From Lutispora thermophila DSM 19022 (GTDB taxonomy: Bacteria; Bacillota; Clostridia; Lutisporales; Lutisporaceae), in the NCBI RefSeq assembly GCF_900142105.1, contig NZ_FQZS01000006.1, positions 62,001 to 126,000 on the forward strand: DNA of 64,000 bases, in the 5' to 3' direction. Positions 27,881-36,933 of this stretch are shown here, piece by piece (position 1 is the stretch's first letter; each line of letters opens with the position of its first letter). The position numbers and the translations under genes are program-made. The notes under the pieces were generated by a model. It was not told where the DNA came from, searched no databases, and saw only the letters and a list, made by a program, of their open reading frames with translations.

Positions 27881-29029
27881 TTGAAAAAACATATTGGGTT
27901 AATGCTTTTGATTGTATTAATTTTGGTTTCAGGTTGTGATAGCAAAACAAAAGAAATTGGTAATAAACAAGGTCTGGATTCTTCCTATGCTTCTATAGAA
28001 GCAAACGGAAAAAACACATTTATTGCACCTTACAGTGATGTGCGTAAGCTTCCTTTTGTAGAATCAGAAACTCCGCAAGAAGGTAATTATAATCTTGAAG
28101 ATATAAAAACTTTTTGGTTCAATACTGATACGGTTTTTCCTGGCGGTGAGAAAGTTGCCGTTGAAGTTTTGGAGAAGGGAAAGAATCCAGGACTTGGGAT
28201 TCGTACGCTCCATGAAAGGGGTATTACAGGTAAAGGTATAAAGGTTGCCATTATAGATCAGAATTTAGCACAGCCATATCACTCTGAGTATGCTGATAGA
28301 ATTGTAAAATATAAGGATGTAGGAACCAATCAAGAAGCCAATTCAGGCTCCATGCATGGACCTGCAGTGGTAAGCATTCTGGCTGGTAAAAGCTGCGGTG
28401 TAGCGCCGGATGTAGAGGTTTATTTTGCGGCTGCTCCTTCTTGGAATGGAGATAGTGCTTACTTTGCTAAAGCATTGCGCTGGATTATTGAGGTAAATAA
28501 AGAGTTGCCTAAGGATGATAAAATACGAGTTGTTTCAGTTTCAGCAGCGCCTTCCGGTAGTGGTTCACCATTTTCAAAGAATCAAGAGCAATGGGACGAA
28601 GCAGTGGCGGAAGCTCAAAAGGATGGGATTCTTGTTCTTGATTGCAGAGATGGGTATGATACCGGTATTATAGTGCCTGGGTATTATGATTTCGATTCAC
28701 CTGATGATATTACTCTCTTTAAGACCGGATTTCCAGAACATCCTTATGGTGGTAAAGAAGACAATGCAATATTCGTTCCCACATCTTTCAGAACAACCGC
28801 TGAACAATACAATGCTGGTGTTGAATCATATCAATATACAGGGCAAGGTGGATTAAGCTGGGGAATTCCATATGCTGCCGGTGTGCTAGCTCTTGGTTGG
28901 CAGGTAGATCCGGCATTGTCTAATCAAGAAATAATTGATTTACTCTTTAGAACTGCATACATTGACCAAAACGGAAATAAAATAATAAACCCTGTAAAGT
29001 TTATAGCCGAAATAGAAACACGTAGATAG
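27881..29029 (+). CDS. Subtilisin-like (S8) serine peptidase lipoprotein
   Basis: 382 residues from a TTG start with GAGGGGG eight bases upstream. Signal peptide with lipobox VSGC, so it is a membrane-anchored extracellular lipoprotein. The S8 triad is visible: Asp in VAIIDQNLAQP, His in SGSMHGPAVVSILAG, and Ser in GGLSWGIPYAAGVLALG (the GxSxxxP motif, slightly divergent from GTSMAxP). A prodomain is not obvious; the first about 100 residues are a spacer. Substrate unknown; no linked peptide precursor or immunity gene is seen. The nearest genes are unrelated by strand or by function. Confidence 0.88.
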   Translation: MKKHIGLMLLIVLILVSGCDSKTKEIGNKQGLDSSYASIEANGKNTFIAPYSDVRKLPFVESETPQEGNYNLEDIKTFWFNTDTVFPGGEKVAVEVLEKGKNPGLGIRTLHERGITGKGIKVAIIDQNLAQPYHSEYADRIVKYKDVGTNQEANSGSMHGPAVVSILAGKSCGVAPDVEVYFAAAPSWNGDSAYFAKALRWIIEVNKELPKDDKIRVVSVSAAPSGSGSPFSKNQEQWDEAVAEAQKDGILVLDCRDGYDTGIIVPGYYDFDSPDDITLFKTGFPEHPYGGKEDNAIFVPTSFRTTAEQYNAGVESYQYTGQGGLSWGIPYAAGVLALGWQVDPALSNQEIIDLLFRTAYIDQNGNKIINPVKFIAEIETRR

Positions 29030-29261
29030 GTCAATGAACTAATATGATTTGCCAGCAAACGCATTTAGACATTTGATGGTAAAATAACAGAAAATGCACT
29101 GGGGTTTAAAATGAAAGATTGAAAGCCTTTAATGAATTTTGCTTCTAAAAGTGAATGATAGTAAACAAACACTTGACTGAGAGATTTTGATGATGCAGAA
29201 GAAAAATAGTAATTCGCTGATGTAGATATTTATTTACAAATTTACCTAATTTCATAATAAC

Positions 29262-29290
29262 TTGACAATATATAGTTAAAGAATTATAGT
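29262..29290 (+). promoter_or_regulatory. Promoter of the cbi operon
   Basis: TTGACA (29262-29267), a 17-bp spacer, and TATAGT (29285-29290), about 22 bp before the riboswitch. The stretch 29030-29261 holds nothing else that I recognise. Confidence 0.8.
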
Positions 29291-29311
29291 GAATATTAAA
29301 AGTGAATATCT

Positions 29312-29480
29312 AAAACAGGTTCTGTTGTATGATTATGGATCATATGACAGTGAAAAGGGAAGTGGGTTAGAATCCCACGCGGTCCCGCCGCTGTGTAAGA
29401 AGAGTCTTTGCAATATGCCACTGGGAAACTGGGAAGGCTGCAAAGGCGATGACGCTTGAGCCAGAAGACCTGCCTGTTTT
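29312..29480 (+). promoter_or_regulatory. Cobalamin riboswitch 1 (cbi operon)
   Basis: P1 arms AAAACAGG (29312-29319) and CCTGTTTT (29473-29480) enclose the conserved core: GGGAA...GAATCCC stem, GCGGTCCCGCCGCTGTG, TGCCACTG, GAAGGC and the B12 box AGCCAGAAGACCTGCC. This is an unmistakable adenosylcobalamin-class aptamer. A downstream hairpin (29484-29516, ACACC...GGTGT) and a terminator at 29558 form the expression platform. Excess cobalamin should switch off the whole cbi operon. Confidence 0.97.
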
Positions 29481-29557
29481 ATTACACCATGTACTCTACG
29501 AGCGATAGGGGGGTGTTATGTATGTTTGCCTGCATATTATTATTCCAGGTATACATT

Positions 29558-29590
29558 ACCTCTTGACAGTTTTGTTGAGAGGTTTTTTAT
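29558..29590 (+). terminator. Riboswitch-controlled terminator before cbiM
   Basis: ACCTCTTGAC (29558-29567) pairs with GTTGAGAGGT (29574-29583), including wobble pairs, followed by TTTTTTA. It lies 40 bp before the cbiM ribosome site. Confidence 0.85.
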
Positions 29591-29621
29591 TTGGAAAATA
29601 ATCATGTAAGGAGTGAGTGTT

Positions 29622-30362
29622 TTGCCTAAAAAACAACAATTGGCTTTGGGTCTTGCGCTTATGATTGTACTTATGCCAAAGACGGTTTCAGCTATGCACA
29701 TAATGGAAGGATTCTTGCCGCCAATATGGGCGATTTCATGGGGAGCATTATGTATACCTTTTATTATCATGGGACTGTTTTCAATTAAAGAAATAGTCCG
29801 AGAAAATCCTTCAGTTAAATTAATTCTTGCAATGGCAGGAGGATTTTCATTCGTGCTTTCTGCACTCAAAATACCTTCTGTTACAGGAAGTTGCTCACAT
29901 CCAACAGGAGTGGGGTTTGGAGCTATACTTTTCGGACCAACTGTCATGTCTGTAATTGGTTTGATAGTGCTTTTGTTTCAGGCAATGCTTTTAGCTCATG
30001 GTGGATTGACAACCCTTGGAGCAAATACATTCTCGATGGCGGTGATTGGGCCTGTTGCTGCATTTGCGACCTACAAGCTGGTAAAGAAAGCCAATGGACC
30101 CCAATGGCTAGCAGTGTTTCTGGCAGCAATGCTTGGCGATTTGCTGACATATGTGGTTACGTCCATACAACTTGCACTTGCTTTTCCCGCTGAGGTTGGC
30201 GGCTTCGGAGCATCTCTTGCCAAGTTTATGGGTATATTTGCTGTGACACAAATTCCTCTTGCTATTAGCGAAGGAATATTGACAGTGCTTATATTTAATG
30301 CACTTTCTGCCCATGCCAAGGATGAATTGGAAAGCTTAAATATTTTAACAAAGGAGGCTTAA
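29622..30362 (+). CDS. cbiM: Cobalt ECF transporter S component CbiM
   Basis: 246 residues. Substrate-binding membrane component of the CbiMNQO cobalt importer. After a signal-like N-terminus ([18 protein letters not shown]) comes the CbiM hallmark [10 protein letters not shown], whose N-terminal Met/His residues coordinate Co(II) once exposed. About seven membrane segments follow. [18 protein letters not shown] is conserved in the family. The start is taken as TTG at 29622 (AAGGAG eight bases upstream); GTG at 29613 overlaps that site. First gene of the operon, directly after the riboswitch terminator. Confidence 0.96.
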   Translation: MPKKQQLALGLALMIVLMPKTVSAMHIMEGFLPPIWAISWGALCIPFIIMGLFSIKEIVRENPSVKLILAMAGGFSFVLSALKIPSVTGSCSHPTGVGFGAILFGPTVMSVIGLIVLLFQAMLLAHGGLTTLGANTFSMAVIGPVAAFATYKLVKKANGPQWLAVFLAAMLGDLLTYVVTSIQLALAFPAEVGGFGASLAKFMGIFAVTQIPLAISEGILTVLIFNALSAHAKDELESLNILTKEA

Positions 30363-30365
30363 AGG

Positions 30366-30692
30366 ATGCAGACGGATATAAAGAAGAATTTAGTAAAAAG
30401 AAATGTTAATGTAAATCTGCTGCTAATACTTATAGTAGTAGCTTTGGCTGTTATACCTCTGTTTATTGCCAAAGATGCCGAATTCGGCGGAGCAGATGGC
30501 TTGGCAGAAGAGGCAATAACAGAAATTGCATCCGAGTATGAGCCCTGGTTTTCTCCCATCTATGAACCGGCAAGCGGTGAGATTGAGAGCCTGCTTTTTG
30601 CACTGCAAGCTGCCATCGGTGCAGGCATAATTGGTTATGGACTGGGCTATTTTAAAGGCCGTAGAAAAGGGCAAAAAAGAGAACTAGCATGA
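30366..30692 (+). CDS. cbiN: Cobalt transport protein CbiN
   Basis: 108 residues with two membrane segments (about 14-33 and 73-92) and the extracellular loop DAEFGGADGLAEEAITE, FSPIYEPASGEIESLLFALQA typical of CbiN. It activates metal loading by CbiM in the CbiMNQO complex. Three bases separate it from cbiM, and its stop overlaps the cbiQ start (ATGA). Confidence 0.96.
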   Translation: MQTDIKKNLVKRNVNVNLLLILIVVALAVIPLFIAKDAEFGGADGLAEEAITEIASEYEPWFSPIYEPASGEIESLLFALQAAIGAGIIGYGLGYFKGRRKGQKRELA

Positions 30693-31480
30693 TTTCTATA
30701 GATAAATATGCCTACAACTCAAGGCTAAGGCGTAGGGACCCGATGCAGAAGCTTGTTTTTGCCATGATGACTTTGAGTGTTTGCATCTGGGCTGAGAAAA
30801 TTATCATATCTATTGCAGTGATTTTCATAATGGGAGGTATGACTGTCTTAAAAGGCGGTACCCCCTTCCCCTTTTTTCTTAGGTTATTGCTGGTGCCGAT
30901 GATTTTTCTTCTTGTTGGAGTGTTCACTATCGCTGTGAATATATGTGAGAATCAGGAGATGCTGCTATGGGCAATTCCATTTGCAGGCAAATGGATAGGT
31001 TTTTCAGATGCAAGCCTTGTGAAATCGCTGAAGCTTTTTCTCAGAGCTTTAGGGGCAGTGTCATGCCTCTATTTTCTATCCCTCAACACTCCCATGGTTG
31101 ACTTGCTGGCAGCATTTCGCAGACTAGGAATGCCAAAGGTTTTTGTAGAGCTTATGGAACTTGTGTATAGGTTTATTTTTTCTCTTATGGAAACAGCTGA
31201 CACAATATATAATGCTCAGAACTGTCGGCTAGGTTATTCGAGCCTATGCAGCTCCTACCGCTCTTTGGCGATCATGGCTTCAATGCTGTTTATAAAGTCA
31301 TACAAGCAATCAAAGGCTTTATATACTGCCTTGGAGGCACGAGGTTATGAAGGTGAGATTAATGTGCTTGAGGAAGCCTATGAAAGTCATTGGGGTTGGT
31401 ATATCATGGCCGTTGCTGTTAACGCTCTGCTGGTTTTATTTGTAATTGCATTGAAATCAATCACTGGAGGTCTATCTTGA
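30689..31480 (+). CDS. cbiQ: Cobalt ECF transporter T component CbiQ
   Basis: 263 residues, about five membrane segments, with the coupling-helix motif ALEARGYEGE that links the S component to the ATPase. Its start overlaps the cbiN stop and its stop overlaps the cbiO start by one base, so translation is coupled. Family: EcfT/CbiQ. Confidence 0.95.
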   Translation: MISIDKYAYNSRLRRRDPMQKLVFAMMTLSVCIWAEKIIISIAVIFIMGGMTVLKGGTPFPFFLRLLLVPMIFLLVGVFTIAVNICENQEMLLWAIPFAGKWIGFSDASLVKSLKLFLRALGAVSCLYFLSLNTPMVDLLAAFRRLGMPKVFVELMELVYRFIFSLMETADTIYNAQNCRLGYSSLCSSYRSLAIMASMLFIKSYKQSKALYTALEARGYEGEINVLEEAYESHWGWYIMAVAVNALLVLFVIALKSITGGLS

Positions 31481-32337
31481 TGAATGAAAATATACTTGAG
31501 ACTAAGGATCTGCATTATATATATGCTGACGGGGCTGTTGCGCTAAAGGGCATCAGTATTGGAATAAAAAAAGGAAAATGCACTGCTGTTCTTGGTGCTA
31601 ACGGAGCTGGAAAATCTACAATGTTTTTGAATTTTAACGGCATATATAGGCCTTCTTCAGGCCAGGTTTTATTTAATGGAAAGCCTATTGATTATTCCCG
31701 AAAGGGGCTGAAAGAGCTGCGTAGGAAGATTGGAATGGTTTTTCAGGACCCTGACAACCAGTTGTTTTCAGCTAGCGTGTTTCAGGATATTTCCTTTGGA
31801 GTGGTTAATATGAAACTGCCTGAAAAGGAATGTCGCAGAAGAGTTGATAACGCAATGGAACAAATAGGAATAACTCATCTTAGAGATAAACCGACACATA
31901 GTTTAAGCTTTGGTCAGAAAAAGCGTGTGGCTATAGCCGGTGTCTTAGCTATGGAACCTGAGGTGCTTGTTCTGGATGAGCCTACGGCAGGACTTGATCC
32001 CATAGGGGTAAGCGAACTTATGAAGATGCTACGGCAGATACAAACAACCCTTGGTATTACAGTTGTCATATCCACTCACGATATAGATATTGTCCCTCTT
32101 TATTGTGATTATGTTTTTGTTATGTATCATGGAATGATGGTTTTGGAAGGAACACCCAAACAAGTTTTTACCCAGAAGGAAACAATAAGGGACATAAATC
32201 TCAGGTTGCCGAGGATAGGGCATTTGATGGAAATATTAAAATACAAAGATGATTTTGATCTGGATGATTCTATAAACACAATATCTGAGGCCCGGATTGC
32301 ATTAAAAGATTGGAAGGCAAGATATTTGAAGAGATGA
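31480..32337 (+). CDS. cbiO: Cobalt ECF transporter ATPase CbiO
   Basis: 285 residues. ABC ATPase that powers cobalt import: Walker A GANGAGKSTMF, Q-loop VFQDPDNQLFSASV (the PDNQ form typical of ECF ATPases), signature LSFGQKKRVAIAG (F in place of the usual G at the second variable position), Walker B VLVLDEPTAGLDP, switch ISTHDIDIVP. GGAGG lies nine bases before the ATG at 31480. The C-terminal 40 residues after the core are variable in the family. Confidence 0.95.
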   Translation: MNENILETKDLHYIYADGAVALKGISIGIKKGKCTAVLGANGAGKSTMFLNFNGIYRPSSGQVLFNGKPIDYSRKGLKELRRKIGMVFQDPDNQLFSASVFQDISFGVVNMKLPEKECRRRVDNAMEQIGITHLRDKPTHSLSFGQKKRVAIAGVLAMEPEVLVLDEPTAGLDPIGVSELMKMLRQIQTTLGITVVISTHDIDIVPLYCDYVFVMYHGMMVLEGTPKQVFTQKETIRDINLRLPRIGHLMEILKYKDDFDLDDSINTISEARIALKDWKARYLKR

Positions 32338-32403
32338 AGCTTAAGTTGCATGGATATGCTTCCATGCCGTATGTGAAAAAAGAAAAACAGGAGTGATAAA
32401 AAT

Positions 32404-33039
32404 ATGCTGGAGGGTATTGAAATAATAAAACCTGGTGATATTGAGGAAAAAAGCTTTGAAATTTTGGCAGGGATTCTGGGAGACAGGGAATTTAGCAAGG
32501 AACATGAACCAATAATTAAGAGAGTCATACACACGACTGCGGATTTTGAGTATGCAGATTTAATCAATATCAGCGATGATGCAGTTGAAAGTGCATTTAA
32601 TGCCATCAGGGGAGGAGGCAGCCTGGTGACAGATACAAAAATGGCTTTAGCGGGAATTAACAAGAAGAATCTTGCAAAATATGGTGGCCAGGTCTATTGC
32701 TTCATGGATGATGAAGATGTTGCTGCGGAAGCTAAAGCCAGAAACATTACCAGAGCCTCCTTGTGTATGGAAAAGGCTTCTAAGAATTCCAACATTAGAA
32801 TTTATGTAATTGGTAATGCACCAACGGCGCTAATAAGGCTATACGAACTTATAAGTGAAGGAGTTGTAGATCCTGCTTTGGTTATAGGAGTACCTGTAGG
32901 ATTTGTAAATGTGATTGAATCCAAAGAAATGATAAAAAAACTTAAGGTTCCATACATTATAACAGAAGGAAGAAAAGGTGGCAGCAATGTGGCAGCAGCA
33001 ATAGTAAATGCAATATTGTATATGATGGGAAGAGACTGA
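32404..33039 (+). CDS. cbiC: Cobalt-precorrin-8 methylmutase CbiC
   Basis: 211 residues. Moves the C11 methyl group to C12 (cobalt-precorrin-8 to cobyrinate). The catalytic His is in RVIHTTADFEYADLI (about residue 41); GGGSLVTDTKMALAGI and the C-terminal VIGVPVGFVNVIESKE and GRKGGSNVAAAIVNA are family signatures. AGGAGTG precedes the ATG. It begins the biosynthetic part of the operon, about 65 bp after cbiO. Confidence 0.95.
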   Translation: MLEGIEIIKPGDIEEKSFEILAGILGDREFSKEHEPIIKRVIHTTADFEYADLINISDDAVESAFNAIRGGGSLVTDTKMALAGINKKNLAKYGGQVYCFMDDEDVAAEAKARNITRASLCMEKASKNSNIRIYVIGNAPTALIRLYELISEGVVDPALVIGVPVGFVNVIESKEMIKKLKVPYIITEGRKGGSNVAAAIVNAILYMMGRD

Positions 33040-33053
33040 TTTCAGAGGGTTTT

Positions 33054-34166
33054 ATGGTTGATTATGTAATTATCGCGGGAAAAAAATACAGAAAGGGATA
33101 TACTACCGGTTCTTGTGCTGCAGCTGCAGCAAAAGCCGCTGCTTACATGCTCATTTCAAGAAAGGTATTAGATACCGTTGAAATAGATACTCCTGCCGGG
33201 ATAAGGCTGAAGCTCACAGTTAATGATGTAGAAATTGCAGAGAATTATGCCATATGCTCCATTATCAAGGATGGTGGAGATGATCCTGATGTAACAACGG
33301 GCTTGAAAATTTTTGCTAAAGCTACACTATGTAAATCACCAGGGATTTTCATAATCGCCGGAGAAGGAATAGGAAGGGTAACTCTGCCGGGACTGAAGGT
33401 GCCTGTTGGGCAACCGGCTATCAATCCAGTTCCCATGAAGATGATTAAAAAAGAAGTTGGAGAGGTGCTGCCGCAAGGCATGGGGGTTGAGATTAAGTTC
33501 AGTATCCCAGGAGGTTATGAAGTAGCTGAAAAAACCTATAACCCAAAGCTCGGCATAGAGGGAGGTATTTCCATACTGGGTACCTCCGGCATTGTAGTAC
33601 CTATGTCTGAGGAAGCATGGAAGGAGTCGCTGGCTCTGGATTTGAGCATGCTTGCTGCAAAGGGATGCAAGAAAGTTGTTTTCATCTTTGGCAATTATGG
33701 AGAAAACTTTGCAACGGGCAAGTTGCCCTTAAACAACAACTATATAGTGAAGATAAGCAATTTTGCAGGATATATGCTTGACAAGGCAGTGGAATATGGA
33801 TTTGAAAAACTAATAATTTCAGGTCATCCAGGCAAGTTGGTAAAAGTTGCTGCGGGCATTTTTCATACTCACAGCAGGGTGGCCGATGCAAGAATGGAGA
33901 TAATGGCTGCCTATTCAGCCCTTGAAGGTGCCTCACAGCAGCTGGTTAATAGCATATACCAATGTAAAACAACGGAAGCTGCAATGGATATTATCAATAA
34001 AAATGGACTGCAAGGTGTTTACAGAAGAATAGTTGAAAATGTGGCTAGAAGATGTACTGATTATACCTTTAACAAAATAAGAGTTGGTGCTGTCATATTC
34101 GATGGTTCAGATAATTTGCTGGCAATGGACAAGGTGGCAGAAGAATTGATTAATGAATTTAAATAG
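33054..34166 (+). CDS. cbiD: Cobalt-precorrin-5B C1-methyltransferase CbiD
   Basis: 370 residues. SAM-dependent methylation of ring A carbon 1 in the anaerobic pathway. Signature KGYTTGSCAAAAAKAAAYML at the N-terminus, SIIKDGGDDPDVTTG, GEGIGRVTLPGLKVPVGQPA, and LSMLAAKGCKKVVFIFGNYGE. Its presence, with CbiG and CbiH, marks the anaerobic route. Full length for the family. Confidence 0.96.
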   Translation: MVDYVIIAGKKYRKGYTTGSCAAAAAKAAAYMLISRKVLDTVEIDTPAGIRLKLTVNDVEIAENYAICSIIKDGGDDPDVTTGLKIFAKATLCKSPGIFIIAGEGIGRVTLPGLKVPVGQPAINPVPMKMIKKEVGEVLPQGMGVEIKFSIPGGYEVAEKTYNPKLGIEGGISILGTSGIVVPMSEEAWKESLALDLSMLAAKGCKKVVFIFGNYGENFATGKLPLNNNYIVKISNFAGYMLDKAVEYGFEKLIISGHPGKLVKVAAGIFHTHSRVADARMEIMAAYSALEGASQQLVNSIYQCKTTEAAMDIINKNGLQGVYRRIVENVARRCTDYTFNKIRVGAVIFDGSDNLLAMDKVAEELINEFK

Positions 34167-34234
34167 CAATTTGAGTACGGTAGATTTATGAAAATCAGAA
34201 ATTAAAAATCTATGAAATAAGGGTGGGAGAAAGA

Positions 34235-35467
34235 ATGGGTAATAAGCTTTATGTTATTGGAATGGGACCAGGTTCTAAAGAATTTGTTCACACTGCTGCC
34301 AATGAATTAATTGAAAAATGCCATGTGCTGATTGGAGGAAGGAGGAACCTGGAAGCCTATAGTCATTTATTCAAAGAAACATTAGTAATAGGGAATAATC
34401 TTGATGAGATATACAGATACATCAGCAGCAATATAGGAAAAAAGAGCATAGCTGTGCTTGCCAGCGGAGACCCGGCACTTTATGGTATTATGTCATCCTT
34501 GAAGGAAAATATACCGCAAGTGGAGATGGAAGTTATTCCTGGAGTAAGTTCCCTTCAATATTTGTGCAGCAAGCTTCAGTTAAACTGGAATGACATTGTA
34601 ATATCCAGTGTACATGGTAGGCAGCAATCGCAGCTCTATGACATAATTAAGGCTAACAAGAAAACAGCAATTTTTACCGGAGGGAAGCAGTCACCGGATG
34701 CAATATGCCGTAAGATGATAGAGCTAGGATTAAGCAATGCTGTGGTAGCTGTTGGCGAAAACCTTTCATATGAAAATGAAAGGATAAAAGTAGGTACTCC
34801 TGATGAGATAGGTAAAAAGACCTTTGATAATTTGTCGCTTATGATCATACAACACAAAGATGATATTGTTGACAGTCCACCCCAATGGGAATATTCAACA
34901 CCGGGAATACCGGATAACTTTTTTGTCAGAGGTGATGTGCCAATGACAAAGGAGGAAGTTCGCTCAGTGTCCATATCCAAGCTGAGGTTAAAATATAACA
35001 GCATAGTATATGACATTGGTGCGGGGACAGGTTCTGTTTCCATTGAGTGTGGTTTGATCTGCAAATATGGGAAGGTCTATGCAATAGAAAAGGATAGTGA
35101 AGGTATTAAGCTTATAGGGAAAAATGCTGAGAAATTTGGTATTCGGAATATAAATATTGTTAATGGGGAAGCTCCGGGAGCGTTAGAGGAGCTTCCGAGA
35201 CCGAACAGAGTATTTATAGGTGGAACAGATGGCAATATGGGAGAAATTCTTGATTGGATCCATAGAGAATGCTCAAATGTACGGGTGGTACTAAACACGG
35301 TGACAATAGAATCAACTTGTGAAGCAATTGGAGGGTTAAAGAGCAGAGGATTCATTAATATTGAGATAATTAATCTATCTGTTTCACGTGGCAGAGAAGC
35401 AGGAGGAAAACACTTAATGACTGCTATAAATCCGATTTATATAATTACTGCAGAAAAAGGAGAATGA
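34235..35467 (+). CDS. cbiET: Bifunctional cobalt-precorrin-7 C5-methyltransferase / C15-methyltransferase-decarboxylase CbiET
   Basis: 410 residues, a fusion. The N-terminal half (to about 205) is CbiE, a tetrapyrrole methyltransferase: LYVIGMGPGSKEFVHTAAN, LASGDPALYGIM, VIPGVSSLQYLCSKL. The C-terminal half is CbiT, a class I methyltransferase: PMTKEEVRSVSISKLRL, VYDIGAGTGSVSIE, VYAIEKDSEGIKLIG, RVFIGGTDGNMGEIL. Together they methylate C5 and C15 and remove the ring C acetate carboxyl. The start is at 34235 (GGGAGA upstream); a GTG at 34223 overlaps that site. cbiE and cbiT are separate in Salmonella; fusion is common elsewhere. Confidence 0.95.
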   Translation: MGNKLYVIGMGPGSKEFVHTAANELIEKCHVLIGGRRNLEAYSHLFKETLVIGNNLDEIYRYISSNIGKKSIAVLASGDPALYGIMSSLKENIPQVEMEVIPGVSSLQYLCSKLQLNWNDIVISSVHGRQQSQLYDIIKANKKTAIFTGGKQSPDAICRKMIELGLSNAVVAVGENLSYENERIKVGTPDEIGKKTFDNLSLMIIQHKDDIVDSPPQWEYSTPGIPDNFFVRGDVPMTKEEVRSVSISKLRLKYNSIVYDIGAGTGSVSIECGLICKYGKVYAIEKDSEGIKLIGKNAEKFGIRNINIVNGEAPGALEELPRPNRVFIGGTDGNMGEILDWIHRECSNVRVVLNTVTIESTCEAIGGLKSRGFINIEIINLSVSRGREAGGKHLMTAINPIYIITAEKGE

Positions 35468-35469
35468 TT

Positions 35470-36177
35470 GTGGCAGGAAAATTGTATGGAGTAGGAGTAG
35501 GTCCGGGTGATCCGGAATTGGTAACATTAAAAGCAAAAAGAATACTTGAGAAGGCAGATTATATAGCCATGCCAAAGACAGCCTCAGATAAGGACAGTGT
35601 AGCGCTGTCAATTGCAGAAGAAGTGCTTGACACAAAAAAACCCATTCTCGAATTGCTTTTTTTCATGAGTTTTGATTCAGAAGTGGTGAAAGCTGGCTGG
35701 AGAGATTCTATTTCTAAAATCAAAGAAAAGCTTGACAAAGGGAAGGACGTTGCCTTTATAACCCTTGGCGATCCTACTGTTTATAGTACTTATATGTACA
35801 TTCACAAAGAAATTAAAAATCAGGGATATGATACGGAAATAGTTCCCGGCATAACATCCTTTTGTGCTGTAACTGCAAAGCTGGGAATAAGCCTGGCTGA
35901 GAACAGGGAATCTGTCGCTGTAATACCTTCAGCCTATGAATGTAAGAATATTGAGACTATTCTTGACAACTGCGACAATGTGGTAATGATGAAAGTGTCA
36001 AGGAATTTGCCTAAAATAAAAGAAAAACTGAAGGAGATAGGGCTTATGGATAAAGCGGTCTTAGTCAGCAAATGTGGATTTCCTGATGAGATAATCCAGT
36101 ATGATATTGAGAAGGCGATGGAAAAAGAACTGAGTTACTTTACTACGATGATTGTGAAAAGAAAAGGAGTAAAATAA
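35470..36177 (+). CDS. cbiL: Cobalt-precorrin-2 C20-methyltransferase CbiL
   Basis: 235 residues. First ring methylation after cobalt insertion. Tetrapyrrole methyltransferase fold: YGVGVGPGDPELVTLKA, ITLGDPTVYSTYMY, VPGITSFCAVTAKLG, VVMMKVSRNLPKIKE. I favour the GTG at 35470 (AAAGGAG seven bases upstream); the ATG at 35464 overlaps the cbiET stop and sits too close to the ribosome site. Confidence 0.93.
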   Translation: MAGKLYGVGVGPGDPELVTLKAKRILEKADYIAMPKTASDKDSVALSIAEEVLDTKKPILELLFFMSFDSEVVKAGWRDSISKIKEKLDKGKDVAFITLGDPTVYSTYMYIHKEIKNQGYDTEIVPGITSFCAVTAKLGISLAENRESVAVIPSAYECKNIETILDNCDNVVMMKVSRNLPKIKEKLKEIGLMDKAVLVSKCGFPDEIIQYDIEKAMEKELSYFTTMIVKRKGVK

Positions 36178-36180
36178 GCC

Positions 36181-36933
36181 ATGGTATATTTTATAGGTGC
36201 AGGATCGGGAGATCCGGAATTGATAACCGTTAAAGGGAAAAAACATATAGAAGAAGCGGATATTGTAATATATGCAGGTTCTCTGGTAAATAAGGAGCTA
36301 TTGAAATGCTGCAAACCATCAGCGGAGATATATGATAGTGCCGGCATGACCCTGGATGAAGTGCTTGAAGTAATGATAAAGGGAACTAAAGAAGGGGAAA
36401 AAATCGCCAGGGTTCATACCGGAGATCCGTCAATTTATGGAGCCATCAGAGAACAGATGGATGCACTGGATAAGTATGGCATTGAATATGAAGTTATACC
36501 CGGTGTAAGTTCTTTTTTAGCAGCAGCTGCTGCGCTGAAGAAGGAGTATACGCTGCCTGGAGTAACACAGACGGTTATACTCACCCGTATGGAGGGAAGG
36601 ACAGAAGTTCCTTCTGAAGAAAGCATTGAATCCCTTGCAATGCATAAAGCAACTATGATCATATTTTTAAGTGTGGATATGATTGATGAATTGGTATCCA
36701 AATTGAAAGCTGGATATGAGGATATAACACCTGTGGCTGTGGTATATAAAGCCAGCTGGCCTGAGCAGAAGATAATCAGGGCTACTCTTGCAGATATTGC
36801 AGACAAAGTTAAAGAGGAAGGTATAAGGAAAACGGCTCTTGTTATTGTGGGCAATTTTCTGGGAGATGAATATGAGTTTTCAAAGCTGTATGATAAAAGC
36901 TATTCCCATGAGTTCAGGAGCGCGAGAGAATGA
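36181..36933 (+). CDS. cbiF: Cobalt-precorrin-4 C11-methyltransferase CbiF
   Basis: 250 residues. VYFIGAGSGDPELITVKGKK, IVIYAGSLVNKELL, VHTGDPSIYGAIREQMD and VIPGVSSFLAAAAALKKEYT are the CbiF/CobM signatures. It methylates C11. AAAAGGAG precedes it, and its stop overlaps the cbiG start by four bases. Confidence 0.95.
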   Translation: MVYFIGAGSGDPELITVKGKKHIEEADIVIYAGSLVNKELLKCCKPSAEIYDSAGMTLDEVLEVMIKGTKEGEKIARVHTGDPSIYGAIREQMDALDKYGIEYEVIPGVSSFLAAAAALKKEYTLPGVTQTVILTRMEGRTEVPSEESIESLAMHKATMIIFLSVDMIDELVSKLKAGYEDITPVAVVYKASWPEQKIIRATLADIADKVKEEGIRKTALVIVGNFLGDEYEFSKLYDKSYSHEFRSARE